A DNA stretch of 64,000 nt from Pedobacter cryoconitis (GTDB lineage: Bacteria > Bacteroidota > Bacteroidia > Sphingobacteriales > Sphingobacteriaceae). The notes under the pieces were generated by a model. It did no database searches, was not told the origin of the DNA, and worked only from the letters and a program-made list of their open reading frames with translations. A program made the translations under genes and the position numbers. Numbering within the stretch: position 1 is the first letter of the stretch; every line of letters begins with the position of its first letter. Below, in pieces: positions 53,509 through 61,688 of the stretch. The stretch lies in contig NZ_JACHCE010000001.1 of assembly GCF_014200605.1 (NCBI RefSeq), positions 992,001 to 1,056,000 of the forward strand, given 5' to 3'.

Positions 53509-54774
53509 ATGAAAAAGAACAAATTAACACTTGCCGGGGCAATAGTGACCAGTGTTTTCCTATTAACAGGAACATCCGGCTTCGCACAGACTACTGCTCA
53601 ATCTTCAGCTTCCATTCGTCCTTATCACATCAGTGTTCCTTCGTCGGCGATTACTGATTTGCGTAAACGCATAACATCAACCCGCTGGCCTGAAAAAGAA
53701 ACCGTTGCTGACCAGAGTCAGGGTGTTAAATTAGACAGGATACAGAAATTGGTTCAATACTGGGGCACTGGTTATGATTGGAGAAAGGCCGAAGCTAAAT
53801 TAAATGCGTTACCTCAGTTTATCACGACGATTGATGGCCTGGATATACAGTTTGTACATGTGCGCTCCAAACATAAAAATGCTCTTCCTTTGCTACTTAC
53901 CCATGGCTGGCCAGGATCGGTATTCGAATTGATTAAAATCATTGGCCCGCTTACAGATCCTACCCAATACGGAGGTAAAGCTGAAGATGCATTTGATGTC
54001 ATCATCCCTTCTATGCCAGGTTACGGTTTTTCTGGTAAACCAACAGGTACAGGCTGGGATGCAGACCATATTGCAAAAGCGTGGGATGTATTAGTGAAAC
54101 GTCTTGGCTATACAAATTACGTGTCCTCTGGTGGTGACTGGGGATCTGTTGTTGCCGATAAAATGGCTAAACAACAACCAGCAGGTCTATTAGGAATCCA
54201 TGTAAATATGCCTGCTACAGTTCCTGCAGATGTTGCCCTGGCATTGAAAAACGGTGATCCGGCACCAGCAGGCTTATCTGAAAAAGAGAACGCTGCTTTT
54301 AATTCGCTGAATCATTTATATACAAAAGGTGGTGGTTATGCCGCAATGATGGTGACCCGGCCACAAACACTGGGTTATGGTCTTTCGGACTCTCCGGCCG
54401 GTTTAGCTGCATTTTTCTACGATAAGATGAATGAATGGACTTATAGTGGCGGGGATGCTGAGAAATCTTTGACTAAAGACGAAATTCTGGATGATATCTC
54501 TTTATACTGGTTAACTAATTCCGCTGCCTCATCAGCACAGCTTTACTGGGAAAATAATGCTAATAACTTCAATGCAGTTGATATTTCTATTCCTGCAGCG
54601 GTAACAGTTTTCCCGGGAGAGATTTATCAGGCGCCAAAAAGCTGGACAGAAAAAGCTTATCATAACCTGATTTATTTCAATGAAGTCAAAAAGGGAGGTC
54701 ATTTTGCCCAGTGGGAAGAGCCGCAATTATTTGCAGAAGAACTTCGTGCAGCATTTAAAACATTGCGTAAATAA
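53509..54774 (+). CDS. exported epoxide hydrolase (microsomal type)
   Basis: A 421-residue protein with a signal peptide (LLTGTSGFAQ, about 1-27). The epoxide hydrolase N-terminal domain is clear (ISVPSSAITDLRKRITSTRWPE). The alpha/beta hydrolase core has the oxyanion motif THGWPGS, the nucleophile Asp in SGGDWGS and the catalytic His in KGGHFAQWEEP. These enzymes open epoxides to diols by an ester intermediate. Bacteroidota members are often exported, and natural substrates are seldom known. It is followed after a terminator by an SDR gene. Confidence 0.92.
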   Translation: MKKNKLTLAGAIVTSVFLLTGTSGFAQTTAQSSASIRPYHISVPSSAITDLRKRITSTRWPEKETVADQSQGVKLDRIQKLVQYWGTGYDWRKAEAKLNALPQFITTIDGLDIQFVHVRSKHKNALPLLLTHGWPGSVFELIKIIGPLTDPTQYGGKAEDAFDVIIPSMPGYGFSGKPTGTGWDADHIAKAWDVLVKRLGYTNYVSSGGDWGSVVADKMAKQQPAGLLGIHVNMPATVPADVALALKNGDPAPAGLSEKENAAFNSLNHLYTKGGGYAAMMVTRPQTLGYGLSDSPAGLAAFFYDKMNEWTYSGGDAEKSLTKDEILDDISLYWLTNSAASSAQLYWENNANNFNAVDISIPAAVTVFPGEIYQAPKSWTEKAYHNLIYFNEVKKGGHFAQWEEPQLFAEELRAAFKTLRK

Positions 54775-54793
54775 ACATTTCTTTAATTATTAA

Positions 54794-54813
54794 AGCCCCT
54801 GATCCGGGGGGCT
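54794..54813 (+). terminator. terminator after the epoxide hydrolase gene
   Basis: Arms AGCCCC and GGGGCT around a short loop, then TCTCTT. It is a small but G+C-rich hairpin 20 bp after the stop codon. Confidence 0.65.
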
Positions 54814-54875
54814 CTCTTACAGTCTTATATCTTAGGAATCATAAAGCATTAGTTTCTGCTAATCCATACGAAAAA

Positions 54876-55685
54876 ATGAAAAAAGTAATTTTAGTAACTG
54901 GAGCTTCATCTGGTTTAGGTTTAGCTATGGCTAACGCACTATCTGTTAAAGGATATCAGGTTTATGGAACAGGCCGTGATATTACACAGATGAAGAATGT
55001 CTCATTTACTCCACTAGAAATGGATGTAATTAATGATGTTTCAGTCAATGCATCAGTTAGACAAATTATTGCTGCAGAAGGTCAGATTGATGTCTTAATA
55101 AACAATGCAGGGAATGGAATTGCCGGTCCTCTTTATACTGTTCCTGTAGCTATTGCCAAAGTGCAATTTGAAGTTAATTTTTTTGGGCTGGTACGTGTCT
55201 GCAGTGCTGTATTGCCCTGGATGATTAAAGAGAAAAAAGGTTTGGTGATTAACATAGGTTCACTGGCTGGTTTATTTGGCTTGCCTTATCAGGGACTTTA
55301 TAGTGCTTCTAAATTTGCTGTTGAAGGTTACTCACAGAGTCTTCGTATGGAATTGCAGAATACAGGTATTAAAGTATCGGTAATAAATCCTGGAGATTTT
55401 AAAACAAATTTCACTTCCAGCAGAGTAAAAATGCCATTCATTCTAAATAATGAACTCCTGGAAAAAGAGTTCGAAGCTGCTATTGCTATTATGGAAGAAG
55501 ATGAACGCATAGGTTCAGATCCCGTTAATCTTGCAGGATTGGTTTGTAAAATAGTAGCCCAATCAAATCCATCTTATAATTATTCTGCAGGGAAATTTGA
55601 ACAAACTATAGTTCCTGCTCTTAAAACGATACTGCCAGAATCTGTTTTTTCAAAGTTAATGAATGGCCATTACGGTATAAAATAA
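54876..55685 (+). CDS. classical short-chain dehydrogenase/reductase
   Basis: A 269-residue cytoplasmic protein with the classical SDR set: TGASSGLG at residues about 8-15, NNAG near 75, catalytic Ser in INIGSLAG and Tyr-x3-Lys in YSASKFAVEG. The latter half resembles SDRs acting on lipophilic carbonyls or hydroxysteroid-like compounds. The coenzyme preference is not clear. The next gene starts 25 bp downstream on the same strand, so co-transcription with the lipoprotein hydrolase is likely. Confidence 0.92.
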   Translation: MKKVILVTGASSGLGLAMANALSVKGYQVYGTGRDITQMKNVSFTPLEMDVINDVSVNASVRQIIAAEGQIDVLINNAGNGIAGPLYTVPVAIAKVQFEVNFFGLVRVCSAVLPWMIKEKKGLVINIGSLAGLFGLPYQGLYSASKFAVEGYSQSLRMELQNTGIKVSVINPGDFKTNFTSSRVKMPFILNNELLEKEFEAAIAIMEEDERIGSDPVNLAGLVCKIVAQSNPSYNYSAGKFEQTIVPALKTILPESVFSKLMNGHYGIK

Positions 55686-55710
55686 ATAACATTAAACCAA
55701 AACACAATTG

Positions 55711-56634
55711 ATGAAACGTATTACACTATTAGCCTTATTGGCTTTGATTATTGTATCCTGTAAAAAGGATATAACTACTCCTGTAAAAGAAGAAACTACA
55801 ATTGATTACCATCAAACAGTTAAAACCCAGTTTATCGAAGCTGGGGGAACTAAGTATGCTTATCGTGTTTTAGGTAATAAAACCGGGATTCCCTTAATTC
55901 TGCTGGCACCTTCATTTACTTCAATAGATGGATGGGATCCAGCCGTGACCAATGGACTTGCCAAGTATTATAAAGTCATATTATTTGATAATAAAGGCGT
56001 AGGTGCATCATCTGGAAAAACACCGGATAAGATTGATGATATGGCAAAGGATGCAGTAATATTTATTAAGGCATTAGGCTATAGTAAAGTTAATTTATTA
56101 GGTTTTTCAATGGGAGGCTTTATCACTCAACGGATTATTCTGACTGAGCCAGAGTTAGTCAACAGAGTTATACTGACCGGTACGGGACCTAAGGGAAGTG
56201 AAGGACTTTCTGAGCTGGGTAGTACATTAACAAAAATCAGTACACTTAGCCCGGATGAGCAATTGTTATACTTGCTATTTAGTCATTCAGTTGCAGGTAG
56301 AGAATTAGGTCAGCAATCTCTTCAAAGAATTCATAAGCGTACTGTTGATAGAGACCCGGAGACAACTCAGCAAAGCAATGGTGCACAGGTTACAGCTGTT
56401 TTAAACTGGGCTGAGCCAGCTACTCATACGCTGGAAGACCTTAAAACTATTACTCAACCTGTTTTAATTGTTGAAGGACGCTTTGATGTACTCGTACCAG
56501 TAGTAAATTCATTTAGCTTGTATCAGAATATTCCAAATTCCCGCTTGTATCTTTTTCCTGAAGCTGGACATGGTTCTATATTTCAAGAGCCGGCACGGTT
56601 CCTGGATCAGGCAAAGGATTTCTTAGATAAATAA
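55711..56634 (+). CDS. alpha/beta hydrolase lipoprotein, paralogue A
   Basis: The ATG at 55711 gives 307 residues with a lipoprotein signal (LLALLALIIVSCKKD, lipid Cys at about 17). The core has the chloroperoxidase/haloperoxidase-like hydrolase features: nucleophile elbow GFSMGG, Asp in VEGRFDVLVP and His in EAGHGSIFQEP. Two further genes at 58002 and 58947 encode close paralogues, sharing FIEAGGTKYAYR, WDPAVTNGLAK and GTGPKG. This copy is on the other strand and is the only one with a lipid anchor. Substrate is unknown. Confidence 0.88.
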   Translation: MKRITLLALLALIIVSCKKDITTPVKEETTIDYHQTVKTQFIEAGGTKYAYRVLGNKTGIPLILLAPSFTSIDGWDPAVTNGLAKYYKVILFDNKGVGASSGKTPDKIDDMAKDAVIFIKALGYSKVNLLGFSMGGFITQRIILTEPELVNRVILTGTGPKGSEGLSELGSTLTKISTLSPDEQLLYLLFSHSVAGRELGQQSLQRIHKRTVDRDPETTQQSNGAQVTAVLNWAEPATHTLEDLKTITQPVLIVEGRFDVLVPVVNSFSLYQNIPNSRLYLFPEAGHGSIFQEPARFLDQAKDFLDK

Positions 56635-56650
56635 CTGTTGTTTATTAAAA

Positions 56651-56693
56651 AACTTGCATACCCCTTTGATTTTATCAGAAGGGTATGCAAGTT
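56651..56693. terminator. bidirectional terminator between hydrolase and OsmC genes
   Basis: Arms AACTTGCATACCC and GGGTATGCAAGTT are perfect over 13 bp with a 17-base loop. Confidence 0.85.
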
Positions 56694-56721
56694 CAAATTG
56701 TTGAAAGAGATTAGCTGACCT

Positions 56722-57165
56722 TTATATCAGATCGATTACAACATTGATATTACCTCTTGTAAGTTTTGAATATGGACATGTCTGGTGTGCAGACTCTACA
56801 AGTGACCTTGCTATGTCTTGTTCTAAACCAGGAAGGCTTACATGAAGACGGGCCTGAAGAAAGTAAGCATTATCGCTGATTCCCAAATCCACTTCGGCAT
56901 GCACAGTCAGATCAGCAGGAAGTGCTATCTTTAATTTATTAGCAGCAAGTCCCATTGCACCAATGAAGCAGGCTGACCATCCAGAAGCAAATAGTTGCTC
57001 AGGATTGGTGCCGGTCCCAGAGATTCCTGGAGAAGATAGTTTGATATTCAAACGGTCATCTGAGCTGCGGCTTTCGCCATCACGTCCACCAGTAGTTTTG
57101 GTTTTACCTGTATACAATACTTTTTCAATTTTGATGACTTCTTCTGAGATTATGTTATTTTCCAT
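56722..57165 (-). CDS. OsmC/Ohr-family organic hydroperoxide reductase
   Basis: The ATG at 57165 (MENNIISEEVIKIEK) is chosen; the frame opens at 57219 but that adds residues not typical of the family. The 147-residue protein has both reactive cysteines of Ohr: WSACFIGAM and TCPYSKLTRG. GGRDGESRSSDDRLNIKLSSPG is the Ohr-type N-terminal part with its Arg. Ohr reduces organic hydroperoxides, including lipid peroxides, using a lipoyl partner. It lies last in a group of minus-strand genes downstream of the TetR-linked hydrolases. Confidence 0.93.
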   Translation of the reverse strand: MENNIISEEVIKIEKVLYTGKTKTTGGRDGESRSSDDRLNIKLSSPGISGTGTNPEQLFASGWSACFIGAMGLAANKLKIALPADLTVHAEVDLGISDNAYFLQARLHVSLPGLEQDIARSLVESAHQTCPYSKLTRGNINVVIDLI

Positions 57166-57286
57166 TGTTTTAATTTTATTTGTTAAGTCAAATGTATTCC
57201 TATAAGCTGTCAGCCCCAATCAATAAATAGTGAAATAGACTAAGCAAGTCTTGAGCTGGTCATTTCTGAACCTGAAGAGGAATGAT

Positions 57287-57967
57287 TTAAATTTCTATAC
57301 TTTGGCCTATCAGTGGTAGCTGAAGTGTAATACCAGCCTTTTTAAATTCCTGAATTGCTTCATGCTGATCAATTTTAATAAATCCGAAAGTATCATAATG
57401 AACACCAATAACCTTATTTACCTGAACAAATTGTGCGGCTTCAATTGCATCTTCTACGCCCATTGTTAGCATATCACCAATTGGAAAAACTGCAAAATCA
57501 AGATTTGCCCATTTCGGGATTAATGTCATATCCAGCGTAAGGGCAGTATCTCCACTATAATAAAAGTTAGAATGATCTGTTTTAAAAACGAAACCACTCG
57601 CCATTCCTGCATAAGTTCCATCCGTGAAACTACTGGAATGTTGCGCTACGACAGCCTTTACCGTTCCAAAATCAAAATCTGCTTTACCTCCAGGATTTAT
57701 AGGTAATACATTTTTTATACCTTGATTGCTAAAATAATTGTACAATTCCCAGCTAGCTACGATCGTAGCTCCTGTCCGGTTAGCAATAGATGTGACATCT
57801 AATATGTGATCAAAATGGCCATGCGAAACAAAAATATAATCTGCTTTTATCTCATCGATTTTAATGTTTTTTGCTAACTCATTTCCAGAAATAAATGGAT
57901 CAAATAAAATGTGTTTGCCAGCTGCTTCAATTGCGAAGCAAGAATGTCCGTAATAGGTGATTTTCAT
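57287..57967 (-). CDS. UPF0173 metal-dependent hydrolase, metallo-beta-lactamase fold
   Basis: A 226-residue cytoplasmic protein of exact UPF0173 length. It opens with MKITYYGHSCFAIEAAGK, has the metal motif SHGHFDH, a further His in VVAQHSS, Asp in YYSGDTAL and the late His in GVHYDTFG. Family members (YtkL-like) bind two metals; the substrate is not established. It starts 34 bp after the adjacent hydrolase gene stops, so it may share its transcript. Confidence 0.92.
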   Translation of the reverse strand: MKITYYGHSCFAIEAAGKHILFDPFISGNELAKNIKIDEIKADYIFVSHGHFDHILDVTSIANRTGATIVASWELYNYFSNQGIKNVLPINPGGKADFDFGTVKAVVAQHSSSFTDGTYAGMASGFVFKTDHSNFYYSGDTALTLDMTLIPKWANLDFAVFPIGDMLTMGVEDAIEAAQFVQVNKVIGVHYDTFGFIKIDQHEAIQEFKKAGITLQLPLIGQSIEI

Positions 57968-58001
57968 TGTTGAATTGTTAAGTAATACAAGTATTGAAGA
58001 T

Positions 58002-58928
58002 TTAATTATTCTGTAGAAAAGATACTGCTTCGTTCAAAAATAATTCAGGGAATTGAAAAATTGAACCGTGCCCCGAGTCAGGGTATAAGCTTAATCTGGC
58101 GTTAACTAAATTTTGGAATAACACATAAGAATTGATTGTAGGAACTACAATGTCATGGCTACCATTAACTACTAATACAGGTAGTTTAATTTTTTTCAGG
58201 TTGTTCAAAGCTTCAGCATCTGGTTGTCCCCAGCTCAAAATAGATTTTAACTGTGCCTGAATGGCTGGGCCAGTTGTTTCTCTGTCACGATTTTTTTTGC
58301 GTTTGTATATTCTGTTTAATGCTTGCTGTCCCATTTTCCGGCTTGCTGAAGTATGTGTATAAAACAAAAAGAGTTTTTGGTCATTGTCACCTAATTTAGA
58401 GGATGCTGTTAATGGGGTGATGATATCAGCTATGCCAGTTCCGCCTTTTGGCCCTGTTCCTGCCAGAATTAATTTGTTAACTAATGCAGGTTCGTCCAAT
58501 ATAAGCTGTTGGGCAATGAACCCACCCATTGAAAAACCTAATATATTTACTTTCTTTAAACCCAGTGCTTTGATAAACGAAATAGCATCCTGTGCCATAG
58601 CTTCAATGTTATCTGGTGTTTGTCCCTGCGATGCACCTATTCCTTTATTGTCAAATAATATAACTTGAAAATGCCTCGCAAGACCGTTGGTGATTGCAGG
58701 ATCCCAGTTATCCAATGTGCCGGTAAAGTGTTGTAATAAAAGTAATGGTATTCCGGTATTGTTCCCAAATGAGCGGTATGCATATTTAGTTCCACCAGCT
58801 TCTATAAATTTAGTTGGCGCATTTTGATGGTAATCAATTAAAACTGTTTTATTTTTTTGCTGTGCCTGAATATCTCCAAAGTTGATTAAACTGAGAACTA
58901 TGGATAATATTAAATTAATTCGTTTCAT
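58002..58928 (-). CDS. exported alpha/beta hydrolase, paralogue B
   Basis: A 308-residue protein with a signal peptide (NFGDIQAQQ at about 16-24). Nucleophile elbow GFSMGG, Asp in VNGSHDIVVP and His in DSGHGSIFQFP are in place. It is close to paralogue A (FIEAGGTKYAYR, GIPLLLLQHFTGTLDNWDPAI) and to paralogue C, whose gene ends 18 bp upstream. The pair likely arose by tandem duplication and probably shares one promoter controlled by the TetR regulator. Substrate unknown. Confidence 0.9.
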   Translation of the reverse strand: MKRINLILSIVLSLINFGDIQAQQKNKTVLIDYHQNAPTKFIEAGGTKYAYRSFGNNTGIPLLLLQHFTGTLDNWDPAITNGLARHFQVILFDNKGIGASQGQTPDNIEAMAQDAISFIKALGLKKVNILGFSMGGFIAQQLILDEPALVNKLILAGTGPKGGTGIADIITPLTASSKLGDNDQKLFLFYTHTSASRKMGQQALNRIYKRKKNRDRETTGPAIQAQLKSILSWGQPDAEALNNLKKIKLPVLVVNGSHDIVVPTINSYVLFQNLVNARLSLYPDSGHGSIFQFPELFLNEAVSFLQNN

Positions 58929-58946
58929 AATTTTATAATTAATGGC

Positions 58947-59792
58947 TTAGGCCTGGTCTAAAAATAAAGTAACGTCAGTCACAAATTCTTGTGGAAACTG
59001 AAAGAGGAAACCGTGTCCTGAATTCGGGTAAAGAATCAGCTTGCTATTAAGAATGTGCTGAAACAAGATGTAAGAATTAATCGTAGGCACCATCAGGTCA
59101 TTATATCCATTGGCAATCAACACAGGTTTTTTGATTTCTTTTAATCTGGGATAAGCAGGATTTGGAATCCCCCAGGCACCAATAGCATTGGCCTGTGCCT
59201 GCATGACTGCCGGAGATGTTGCTGGTTCAAGATCAGTTTTACGTTGATGTCTGCGTTCCCAGAATTTCTTTCCCGCATTTTGACTTGTTTCGTCCTGAGG
59301 GAAGAATAAGTACAGGAAGTCTTCCAGTACAGGAACTGCATTAGTCGCTACCCTGGTTACTTCTGGAATATAAGTAAGCATATCCTGTCCACCTTCAGGT
59401 CCGGTTCCGCCTAATACCAGTTTTCTTACCAGATCAGGACGCTCCAGAGTAATTTGCTGTGCAATAAAACCACCAAGTGAAAAACCTAAAAGGTCAACTT
59501 GTTTAAAGCCTAAGGCATCAATAAAGAGGATAGCATCTTTAGCCATTTCAGCTACTGTATCGGGAGTAGTACCGTTGGTCAAGCCGATACCGGCGTTAGA
59601 GAATAGGATTACAGGACGATCTTTAGCCAGACCATTTGTAACGGCCGGATCCCAGTTTTCCATGTTTGATCTGAAATGACCAAATAAAATGATAGGAATA
59701 CCAGTTTCCTGTCCGAATTTTCTGTAGGCAAAACGTATGCCTGCTGCTTCCACAAATTGATTGGGAACAGTAAAATGATTGTAAGAAGTCAT
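58947..59792 (-). CDS. cytoplasmic alpha/beta hydrolase, paralogue C
   Basis: A 281-residue protein lacking a signal peptide, unlike paralogues A and B. Motifs: GHFRSNMENWDPAV near the oxyanion site, nucleophile elbow GFSLGG, Asp in NGYNDLMVP and His in NSGHGFLFQFP. It is the first gene after the TetR gene, and a CTACCT/AGGTAG dyad lies 32 bp before its ATG, the likely TetR operator. Relatives are annotated as chloroperoxidase-like esterases. Substrate unknown. Confidence 0.9.
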   Translation of the reverse strand: MTSYNHFTVPNQFVEAAGIRFAYRKFGQETGIPIILFGHFRSNMENWDPAVTNGLAKDRPVILFSNAGIGLTNGTTPDTVAEMAKDAILFIDALGFKQVDLLGFSLGGFIAQQITLERPDLVRKLVLGGTGPEGGQDMLTYIPEVTRVATNAVPVLEDFLYLFFPQDETSQNAGKKFWERRHQRKTDLEPATSPAVMQAQANAIGAWGIPNPAYPRLKEIKKPVLIANGYNDLMVPTINSYILFQHILNSKLILYPNSGHGFLFQFPQEFVTDVTLFLDQA

Positions 59793-59823
59793 TGTGTTAT
59801 TATTTAAGGTTTATTAAATTTAT

Positions 59824-59841
59824 CTACCTTCATGCAGGTAG
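59824..59841. promoter_or_regulatory. TetR operator candidate, hydrolase side
   Basis: CTACCTTCATGCAGGTAG is an 18-bp dyad with one mismatched pair. It matches the site at 60459-60476 (consensus CTACCTnCATGnAGG) and lies between the tetR stop and the hydrolase start, next to a TAAATTTA -7-like box. Confidence 0.65.
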
Positions 59842-59863
59842 GTTGTTGAGGCAAATTTTTTTA

Positions 59864-60427
59864 CTACTCTAGTAAGGTACTTTTTAAGAAGCCAATAACT
59901 TTATCAAAATGTACTGCACCATGAATTCTTCCTACTAAAAGGGATCCTGGTAGAGTGGCCATCCATATAATAGCCATATCCTCCGGACTTTGTTTAAAGT
60001 GAAATTCTTTGGAAAGAAGCCCGTCTTTAAAAATTTCGCTAAGCCATTTTTTTACTAAAACAGCATAAGCACTGCTTGCATTTTGAATTTTTTCTGAAAT
60101 ATCATTATAAGACGAACCGAAAGTACTGATCAAACAAAGCTTTTTTCCATTATTAAAGTAATCATCGTAATTGTTCAATAAGGCCTGAGCCTTTTCAGCT
60201 GGTGATTGGGATTCGAGACTTTTGGCCATAGCGCTGAAGTCCATCTTATCTTTTTCTATAACAGCTACAGCCAGATCATCTTTCGATGGAAAATAATGAT
60301 GGATAGATGAGTTTTTAATATTAAGATCATTAGATATCATTTTATAATTAAATGAATGATATCCAATTGTCTGTATATAATTTCTCGCTAACTCTATTAT
60401 TTTATCCCTTGTGCTATTGTTAGTCAT
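59864..60427 (-). CDS. TetR-family transcriptional regulator
   Basis: A 187-residue protein. The N-terminal helix-turn-helix reads TRDKIIELARNYIQTIGYHSFNYKMISNDLNIKNSSIHHYFPSKD (pieces at residues about 5-50), typical TetR. The C-terminal helical domain (about 70-187) would bind a ligand and dimerise; it resembles YxaF/LmrA-like regulators. It lies directly upstream of the hydrolase genes on the same strand. Near-identical dyads sit in its own promoter and in front of the hydrolases, indicating autorepression and control of that group. Confidence 0.92.
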   Translation of the reverse strand: MTNNSTRDKIIELARNYIQTIGYHSFNYKMISNDLNIKNSSIHHYFPSKDDLAVAVIEKDKMDFSAMAKSLESQSPAEKAQALLNNYDDYFNNGKKLCLISTFGSSYNDISEKIQNASSAYAVLVKKWLSEIFKDGLLSKEFHFKQSPEDMAIIWMATLPGSLLVGRIHGAVHFDKVIGFLKSTLLE

Positions 60428-60449
60428 GATTATTTATTTAACGATAGAT

Positions 60450-60476
60450 CAAATGTATAAACCTACATGTAGGTAG
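60450..60476 (-). promoter_or_regulatory. tetR promoter with overlapping operator
   Basis: On the minus strand TACATTTG (60450-60457) is the -7 box, 22 bp before the tetR ATG. The dyad ACCTACATGTAGGT (perfect, 60461-60474; 60459-60476 in the longer form) lies directly behind it, where a bound repressor would block RNA polymerase. Confidence 0.7.
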
Positions 60477-60628
60477 ACAAATATTTTTGCTTTCTACTTT
60501 TACTTATTGCTTTTTTATGACATAAATGGTCCCAATAGTTTATTTAAGCATAGAATTGTGTAAACTTCTGGAAGTTTTGTAATTACCTTATTAATAAAGT
60601 GGAATTAAAAATTTTGCAGTATCTGGTA

Positions 60629-60653
60629 ATCCGGATCATCAAATGATCCGGAT
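60629..60653. terminator. terminator after the DUF2911 gene
   Basis: ATCCGGATCAT and ATGATCCGGAT are perfect 11-bp arms with a 3-base loop, 10 bp after the DUF2911 stop codon. Confidence 0.75.
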
Positions 60654-60663
60654 ATTGCTTCTA

Positions 60664-61518
60664 TTATTTTTTAGCCAGTTCAAGTGCTTCCTCATTAAGC
60701 CTTAAATATTCCTCATCATGTTTTTCTTTTGAAAGTCTGATACCTTCTTCGGCTGCTGACCGCGCACCGGCCTTATCACCCTTTCTTAGCAAAAATCTAG
60801 ATTCGAAGAGTCTGTAAGACCCTCTTTTAGGAAAAGCTTTTTCTGCTCCTGAGATCCATTTCAGTGCCTGATCGTTATCTTTATTATTGATATAATAGTA
60901 TTGTATCGCATTGAAATAAGTCAGATTGGTGATTTTTTCCGCTGACATCAACTGATCAATATTTGCCATGATTTTGGCATCATCATTAGCAGCTATATGA
61001 ATAGCTGCATGAGTGTGGTCCCAGGAAAGAGCCATAGCCGTTGAATTCGTGGTTGGATTTATAAACTGTATAGTAAATGATTCTTGTTGCTCAGTGACTT
61101 GTTCAGGCTTTATCGTAAACCTGACCAGATCATCCTGCTGATTATAGGTGTAACTTCCCCATTGACCGACTGCACGGTTTAGTATAATCGTCCATAATTC
61201 CTTTTCCGGAATACAGAATAGGGCATAGGTTCCAGCGGGGATATGATGTCCTTCGACAATTACATTTTCGGAAAAAGTAATGGCTGTAGCCTCATTAGCT
61301 CCCGTTCTCCAGACCTGACCAAAAGGGACTAAACCACCAAATATCTTACGGTTCTTCACATGAGGCCTGGAATAGGTTATACTAACTTTTCCAAGCCCTA
61401 ATTCCTGAATAATCGTCTGTTTGGTACTTGGATTTGGCAAAGCAAGATCTTGTGCATTGCTTTTTTGCCATAAACCTGCCATTAGGATAATAGCTAAAAT
61501 TAACTGTGTTCTTTTCAT
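60664..61518 (-). CDS. exported DUF2911 protein with C-terminal helical repeats
   Basis: The ATG at 61518 (MKRTQLILA) gives a clean signal peptide (to SNAQ at about 22); an ATG at 61554 would bury it. 284 residues. The DUF2911 domain follows (KVSITYSRPHVKNRKIFGGLVPFGQVWRTGANEAT in overlapping pieces, about 35-170). About 100 residues of TPR-like helices (ALKWISGAEKAFPKRGSYR) end the chain. DUF2911 proteins are abundant exported Bacteroidota proteins of unknown function. No link to neighbours is evident. Confidence 0.9.
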   Translation of the reverse strand: MKRTQLILAIILMAGLWQKSNAQDLALPNPSTKQTIIQELGLGKVSITYSRPHVKNRKIFGGLVPFGQVWRTGANEATAITFSENVIVEGHHIPAGTYALFCIPEKELWTIILNRAVGQWGSYTYNQQDDLVRFTIKPEQVTEQQESFTIQFINPTTNSTAMALSWDHTHAAIHIAANDDAKIMANIDQLMSAEKITNLTYFNAIQYYYINNKDNDQALKWISGAEKAFPKRGSYRLFESRFLLRKGDKAGARSAAEEGIRLSKEKHDEEYLRLNEEALELAKK

Positions 61519-61688
61519 GATTTTCTTTAAAAATGATTTTGTAACAGCCATCATTGTGGCCTTAAATAATTGCTGTTACAAATAGAAATCAAATTGATCT
61601 GCAGACCTAGTCATGAAAAGTCGAAATAGGCAAATTGAGGCCTGAGTCTGGCAAACCGAAAGATCACAAAGAATTATCCAGGATTTAT

